Source of the DNA: Deltaproteobacteria bacterium
Lineage (GTDB): Bacteria; Desulfobacterota; Binatia; UBA1149; JAJCZL01
NCBI GenBank assembly: GCA_029262415.1
Contig: JAJCZL010000057.1
Location: forward strand, 62,001-126,000
Direction of reading: 5' to 3'
DNA length: 64,000 nucleotides
A program made the translations under genes and the position numbers. The notes beneath the pieces were generated by a model. The model searched no databases, was not told the origin of the DNA, and was given only the letters and a program-made list of their open reading frames with translations. This document shows, piece after piece, positions 59,315 through 64,000 of this stretch. Every line of letters starts with the position of its first letter. Within the stretch, counting starts at the first letter, position 1.

Positions 59315-60148
59315 CTACCGCTTTACTGCGCGAACCCCGATGATGACATCGAAGCAGGGGTCATAGGTGTCGAGTTCGTCGGCAGTCAGTTCCTCGCTCG
59401 CCAACCCGTGAAGCGCGGCACATGCCGCGAGCACGTTGCCATACCCTTCGATTCTGACATTCGACTCACCGAAGCAGCCCGCGAACAAGCGCCTGGCCGA
59501 TTGCGAGGTGAAGCGCCAATATTCGCCCCAGAAGTCTACGCCCTCGTGGCGCCCCACCCTGCTTATGCCGTGCGTCGTTACCAGCAACACTCCGCCGGGC
59601 GCGAGGATCCTCGATAGTTCACGAACGGCGCTCTCGAATTTGTAGATCATCTGGAGAGTCTGCGTGAGGATGATGCAGTCGAAGGTGCCGTCGGCGACCT
59701 GGCCGGCATCGGTCAGATCGGCAACGATAGTCGCTCCGGGCACATCGACCACCGACATGACGTCGCTGCCGGTGACGCAGCCTCCGCCAAACTTGTCGGT
59801 ATAAAACGAATCACCCATTTCCAGGACCCGACCGCGAATATCTCCGGCATGCTGCGCGAGGAATTTCTCGATGTAGTAGCGCTCAACGGGAAAACCACGA
59901 TCGAGCGCGAACAGCGTGCTGATCGGCACCAGCTTGCGCAAGCTGCCGAAATCGACACGACCGACGCGCGGCCACACCAAACCGAAACGGCGTCGGGCTG
60001 CCACGATCCGCGCGCGCACCGCCGGCGGTAACACCCGGCGCAAAGCGGTGAGAAGCTGATTGCGCAATCCAGGCGAAATCGGCCCGCCGACAGCGGCGGG
60101 TTCTATTCTTCCTTCTTGACGCAGAGGAACCCCGCGAAATTGTACCAC
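59315..60148 (-). CDS. class I SAM-dependent methyltransferase
   Basis: GRVLEMGDSFYTDKFGGG, FDCIILTQTLQMIYKFESAVRELSRILAPGGVLLVTTHGI; N-terminal start uncertain (overlaps 60103). Confidence 0.78.
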   Translation of the reverse strand: MVQFRGVPLRQEGRIEPAAVGGPISPGLRNQLLTALRRVLPPAVRARIVAARRRFGLVWPRVGRVDFGSLRKLVPISTLFALDRGFPVERYYIEKFLAQHAGDIRGRVLEMGDSFYTDKFGGGCVTGSDVMSVVDVPGATIVADLTDAGQVADGTFDCIILTQTLQMIYKFESAVRELSRILAPGGVLLVTTHGISRVGRHEGVDFWGEYWRFTSQSARRLFAGCFGESNVRIEGYGNVLAACAALHGLASEELTADELDTYDPCFDVIIGVRAVKR

Positions 60149-60867
60149 TGGAAGAAACTCTCAGCGATGTCGAAACCGCCGTGGCGAAACAGCTCGAGGT
60201 TCTCGTCGACCCGATAAGGGATCAACACGTTCTCGAGCGCCTCACGTTTGCGCAGGATTTCCTGCTCGGAGTAGCCGTTACGGCGTTTGAAGTCGTAGTA
60301 GAAGTCGATGAAAAACCGGTTCATGTCCGAGTCATTAGTGAGCACCTTTTCGGTGATCACCAATGCGCCGCCGGCCCTAAGGCCGTCATAGATTCTCCTG
60401 ATCAGAGGCGTCCGGCAGAGCGGCCGGATGAACTGCAGGGTCCAACACATCGTAACCACGCTCGCATTCTCGAGATCCAGGCTGCCTGCTCCGGAACTGA
60501 GCTCGCCGTGCCGCACCTCGATCTGATCGCTGAGTTCGGCCAGGGCGATCTTCTTGCGGGCCTTTGCCAACATCGGCTCCGAATTGTCGTAGCCGACCAG
60601 GCGCACGCCCCGACCGAGCTTGTGGGCGAGCGAAATCATGGTTGTCGCGGTCGAGCAACCGAGGTCATAGATTACCGTTCCGGGGATGTAGAACTTCTCG
60701 GCGACGTCGAGCAGCATCCGCTGTTGCTCGAGATAAAAGGGGATGCTGCGGACGAGCATGTCGTCAAAAACCGCCGCGACATCGGCATCGAAGCGGAAAT
60801 CGCTGCCGCGGGGAGTCTCGGTCTCAAACACCGCATCGCGATCGTTGGTAAGCGGCTCGTTATCCAT
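60103..60867 (-). CDS. CmoA-family (carboxy-SAM synthase-like) methyltransferase
   Basis: RGSDFRFDADVAAVFDDMLVRSIPFY, VIYDLGCSTATTMIS, DFKRRNGYSEQEILRKREALENVLIPYRVDENLELFRHGGFD; very CmoA-like. Confidence 0.82.
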   Translation of the reverse strand: MDNEPLTNDRDAVFETETPRGSDFRFDADVAAVFDDMLVRSIPFYLEQQRMLLDVAEKFYIPGTVIYDLGCSTATTMISLAHKLGRGVRLVGYDNSEPMLAKARKKIALAELSDQIEVRHGELSSGAGSLDLENASVVTMCWTLQFIRPLCRTPLIRRIYDGLRAGGALVITEKVLTNDSDMNRFFIDFYYDFKRRNGYSEQEILRKREALENVLIPYRVDENLELFRHGGFDIAESFFQWYNFAGFLCVKKEE

Positions 60868-61050
60868 GCGATGACCATTGTGACACGAGCAAGTGGTATT
60901 TAACCACCAACTAGCCCACTGACTACAGCTAGATAACGCACCTGCGTTGCACAGGCGCATACGACTATCATCGGAACACGCCAAGCTCGTGCGGGAACCG
61001 GTGTACTGAGCTTAGGCGTAACCCACCCCCGACGGTCGGCGGACCTGAGA

Positions 61051-61779
61051 TCACCGCCACAGCGAGGACAGCGCGCGTGCCGCGCGACGCGCGGAAAGCC
61101 GAGCCGCGAACACCGGGCTTCCCCATTGGCGGAGTGCGCCGCCGGCGCGAAGATAGAAAGAATCGAGCCGCGGCAAGCGAAGCGGATCGAAGTCATGCGG
61201 TAGCGGACGAAGATCGGTCGTGCAGGCAAACCGGTAGTGACGCGCCGCCGCCGCCGCGACCGCATCGTTGCACGCCCCATACGGATAGCAGAACGCCTGC
61301 GTGTCAACACCGAGGTGGTGCTTGAGTGCTGACTGGGACGCGCTGAACTCTTCTTCGAGCGCTTCCGAATCGAGGCTCGTCAGTCGCCGATGAGACACCG
61401 AATGCGAGCCCACGCTGAGCCCTTCCTCGCTCAATCCGGCAAGAGTGTCCCAGCCCATCAAGGGGAAGGACGGAATCCCTTTCTCCGGCCGGCCTCTCCA
61501 GGCATTGTCGCGCCCAACATGTCCAGTCGCAACGAAGAGCGTCGCCGGCAGACCGTGCTCGCGAAGCAGCGGCCACGCAGTGTCGGCGAAGTTTTGCATA
61601 CCGTCGTCGAACGTAAGGGCAACCGCGTTGTCGTCTCGCGATCGCAACAGGTCAGGTATCGTCAAGACGGCAACCTTGCCGGCCGCGAGCCAGGCCACGT
61701 GGCGGCGAAATGAGTCCGGGCTGATCGAGATCACCGACCCGGTTTCATCGACAGAGTGATAAGTTAGGATTGCTCGCAC
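61051..61779 (-). CDS. polysaccharide deacetylase family (CE4) protein
   Basis: VALTFDDGMQNFADTAWPLLREHGLPATLFVATGHVG, SVGSHSVSHRRLT, FCYPYGACND. Confidence 0.88.
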   Translation of the reverse strand: MRAILTYHSVDETGSVISISPDSFRRHVAWLAAGKVAVLTIPDLLRSRDDNAVALTFDDGMQNFADTAWPLLREHGLPATLFVATGHVGRDNAWRGRPEKGIPSFPLMGWDTLAGLSEEGLSVGSHSVSHRRLTSLDSEALEEEFSASQSALKHHLGVDTQAFCYPYGACNDAVAAAAARHYRFACTTDLRPLPHDFDPLRLPRLDSFYLRAGGALRQWGSPVFAARLSARRAARALSSLWR

Positions 61780-61827
61780 CGAACACGGTTCCCGCCCGGC
61801 GCAGCGCCGCCCGGCCCTCAACTACCC

Positions 61828-62793
61828 CTACATCGCCCGGCGATGTTCGTCGATCACGTCGACCACGATTCGGTCCAGCGGTGTATCGGGAACAAACCCG
61901 ATCGTCGCTTGCAGTTTCGACACACAGGGAACGCGCCTCATCATGTCCTCGAACCCGGAAGCATAGGCCTGTTCGTAGGGGACGTTGACTATTTGCGACG
62001 TGCTCCCCGCGTGCTCACGCACTTTCTCGGCAAGCGCTTGTATCGTGATCTCTTCGGCACCTCCGATGTTATAGACCCCTCCACGCGCAGCGGGCGTATG
62101 CATGAGCAACTCGAGAGCACGTACGACATCACGTACGTGCGAGAAGCACCGGCTTTGCGTGCCGGTACCGAAAACGGTGATCTTCTCTCCCGCCAGCGCT
62201 TGTCTGACGAAATTCGGAAGGACCATGCCGTAACGCCCGCTTTGACGTGGGCCGACAGTATTGAACAAGCGCACCACCGTCACCGGGAGCCCGTGCTCGG
62301 TAGCATAAGCCAAGGCGAGCCACTCATCGAGTGCCTTTGAGCAGGCGTACGCCCACCGTGAGTGGCGGGTCGGACCGAGAACCAGATCGTCATCCTCACT
62401 GAACGGGATCTTGGTCGACTTTCCGTAAACCTCGGATGTCGAGGCAATGAGCACCGGCTTCTTCAACGCGATCGCGGCATTCAGCACAACCTGCGTGCCG
62501 TGGACGTTGGTCTGGATCGTGTGAACCGGTTTCTCGATAATCAGCCGAACCCCGACCGCTGCCGCCAAATGAACGACGCTATCGCTGGCATCAACCGCGG
62601 CTTTCATAAGGTCGCTGTCGGTCACGTCGCCGACGCGAAGTTCGAAGCCGTCACGTCCTTGCAACCCGCTGACATTCTCTACCGAGCCGGTCGACAGATC
62701 GTCGACCGCCAAGACGCTATGCCCGGCGTCGAGCAAGTGTTCCGCCAAATGGGACCCGATGAATCCCGCCCCTCCGGTAACCAAAACTTTCAT
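61828..62793 (-). CDS. NAD-dependent epimerase/dehydratase (NDP-sugar)
   Basis: VLVTGGAGFIGSHLAEHLL, WAYACSKALDEWL (YxxxK), VVRLFNTVGPRQSGRYGMVLPNFV. Confidence 0.9.
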   Translation of the reverse strand: MKVLVTGGAGFIGSHLAEHLLDAGHSVLAVDDLSTGSVENVSGLQGRDGFELRVGDVTDSDLMKAAVDASDSVVHLAAAVGVRLIIEKPVHTIQTNVHGTQVVLNAAIALKKPVLIASTSEVYGKSTKIPFSEDDDLVLGPTRHSRWAYACSKALDEWLALAYATEHGLPVTVVRLFNTVGPRQSGRYGMVLPNFVRQALAGEKITVFGTGTQSRCFSHVRDVVRALELLMHTPAARGGVYNIGGAEEITIQALAEKVREHAGSTSQIVNVPYEQAYASGFEDMMRRVPCVSKLQATIGFVPDTPLDRIVVDVIDEHRRAM

Positions 62794-63998
62794 GCCGCTT
62801 CCCTTCGTATCACTTGCAGGATGTCCTCGCGTCCCTTACGTCCAGCCTCGCGCTCGATGATCGAGAGGTATCGGGGGACAACCGCGTCTTCGGTCCATTT
62901 TTCTTCGAACAACGTCCGCGCCGCGCGCGACATCCGCTCGCGTGCGAGCGGGTCGGCGACCAGATTGCGCATCGCTTCAACCATCTCACCAGTGGAACCG
63001 AACAGCAGACCCGCCCCGCTGTCACCCAGAAGCTCGGGATAGGTCCCCAGGCGCCGGGCCAGAACCGGAGTCGCCGACCGCAACGCTTCAATCAGAGTAA
63101 TGCCGAACGTCTCATAGCCGATGCTCGAAACGATCGACGCGAGCGCGTGGCGGTTGTAACGCCCCAGTTCGGTCTGATCGAGCCGCCCCAAAAACCGCAC
63201 GTTGGACAGACCCGCAGCGAGTTGCCGCCACGCCGCCCCCATCTCCCCCTCACCGGCAATCAACAGGTCGGCTGCGGGAACAGCGGCCATCGCGGGGATG
63301 ACGTCGTCAAGACCCTTGTTCGCCGTCAATCGCCCGGCGAAAAGAAAGTACGGCCGTTCTTGCGGCGCTCGAGACGACCTCTGATCGGCGCTCGAAACTT
63401 CGATCTCCGGAAGGAAGTAAGGAACGACTTCCATCTCCCGGGGGAACCCGAATTCGTGGTGCTTTGCCCGGCTGAACTCGCTCTTGGCAATAAACACGTC
63501 CACATTCGCCAATTTCCGCTGCAGATACCCGGTGTAGCGCCACAACTGCGGTGGTCGGCGGTAACTCAGGGTGCAGCGTATGCACTTTCGCCTGTCGCAG
63601 AGTTCTCGGTTGTAGCGCCAAAGCACATGAGTCGGACATACCAACCAATGCTCATGTGCCTCCAGGATCTTGACCGCGCTTCCGAAGTCGAGGATACCCG
63701 GGCCACCGATCAACGAAATGTTGTTGTAGAGAATCACGTGAGGCGCGAAGCTGTCGATCAATCCCCTCAGCCTGGCCGCGTTAACCACCGGGCGCCCGGT
63801 TTGTTGGGTCAGTAACGGCACAATTAGCGAATGTCCTGTTTCCAACGAACAGACTTCGACCCCGTCCTCTCCCATCGTCGGCACGAACGGAAGCCGTGCC
63901 GGTGTGACGACGTCACCTTCACCCGACCCGGGATTTCCGCTCAAGAGGTTGTAGGAGTCGGCGTCGTGGATAACGCACACCGAATGCCCGCGACGCAC
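62790..63998 (-). CDS. GT4/GT1-type glycosyltransferase (5' end probably beyond window)
   Basis: PYFLFAGRLTANKGLDDVI, FLGRLDQTELGRYNRHALASIVSSIGYETFGITLIEAL. Confidence 0.88.
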   Translation of the reverse strand: MRRGHSVCVIHDADSYNLLSGNPGSGEGDVVTPARLPFVPTMGEDGVEVCSLETGHSLIVPLLTQQTGRPVVNAARLRGLIDSFAPHVILYNNISLIGGPGILDFGSAVKILEAHEHWLVCPTHVLWRYNRELCDRRKCIRCTLSYRRPPQLWRYTGYLQRKLANVDVFIAKSEFSRAKHHEFGFPREMEVVPYFLPEIEVSSADQRSSRAPQERPYFLFAGRLTANKGLDDVIPAMAAVPAADLLIAGEGEMGAAWRQLAAGLSNVRFLGRLDQTELGRYNRHALASIVSSIGYETFGITLIEALRSATPVLARRLGTYPELLGDSGAGLLFGSTGEMVEAMRNLVADPLARERMSRAARTLFEEKWTEDAVVPRYLSIIEREAGRKGREDILQVIRREAA

Positions 63999-64000
63999 GA

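Noticed and set aside
60868-61050. Intergenic region examined for tRNA or small RNA (GTGGT-ATTTA-ACCAC hairpin and CCTG/CAGG dyad)
   Set aside because: No cloverleaf or T-tract; stems are short and likely chance.
62814-63815. 333-aa plus-strand ORF antisense to the GT4 gene
   Set aside because: Shadow ORF; GT4 motifs are clear on the other strand.

Overview
This is a GC-rich bacterial chromosomal window with dense coding on both strands. I saw no rRNA, convincing tRNA, CRISPR array, transposase or phage module. The gene content suggests a Deltaproteobacteria-like or Candidatus Binatota-like lineage: an F420-type oxidoreductase, a P450 plus acyl-CoA ligase, Cys-rich secreted proteins, and dockerin-like C-termini. 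That taxonomic call is inference only. Main blocks are: (i) 0.1-8.8 kb, metabolic genes (haloalkane dehalogenase, alpha/beta hydrolase, methyltransferase, CPA2 antiporter, FabD, MerR, GST-like, PlsC). (ii) 8.8-11.3 kb, a large P-loop ATPase resembling DUF499/PglY-type ATPases, with no recognisable defence partners. (iii) 11.4-15.7 kb, an overlapping four-gene unit (fatty-acid hydroxylase, RimK-like ATP-grasp, degenerate transglutaminase-7TM protein, secreted retropepsin-like protease), divergent from a HerA-like ATPase. (iv) 23.7-30.2 kb, a complete Rrf2-sufBCDSU-sufT operon. (v) 30-40 kb, secreted SBBP-propeller, BtrH-like and Cys-rich proteins, one with tandem Cys-rich repeats and a dockerin-like C-terminus. 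(vi) 39.7-49.5 kb, acyl-CoA ligase, P450, and a tandem pair of ~1,080-aa beta-propeller/di-heme proteins. (vii) 49.7-52 kb, F420-type oxidoreductase, TetR and ferritin-like diiron protein. (viii) 52-64 kb, a co-directional surface-glycan cluster with two related FAD proteins and a small membrane protein matching the C-terminal membrane domain of one of them. Both TetR genes have perfect inverted repeats at their start codons, and a perfect 24-bp palindrome sits upstream of the P450. The best candidates for undescribed biology are the orphan ATPase, the flavoprotein/membrane-module pair, the propeller/di-heme duplication and the Cys-rich secreted proteins. All are sequence-reading hypotheses and no database search was run.
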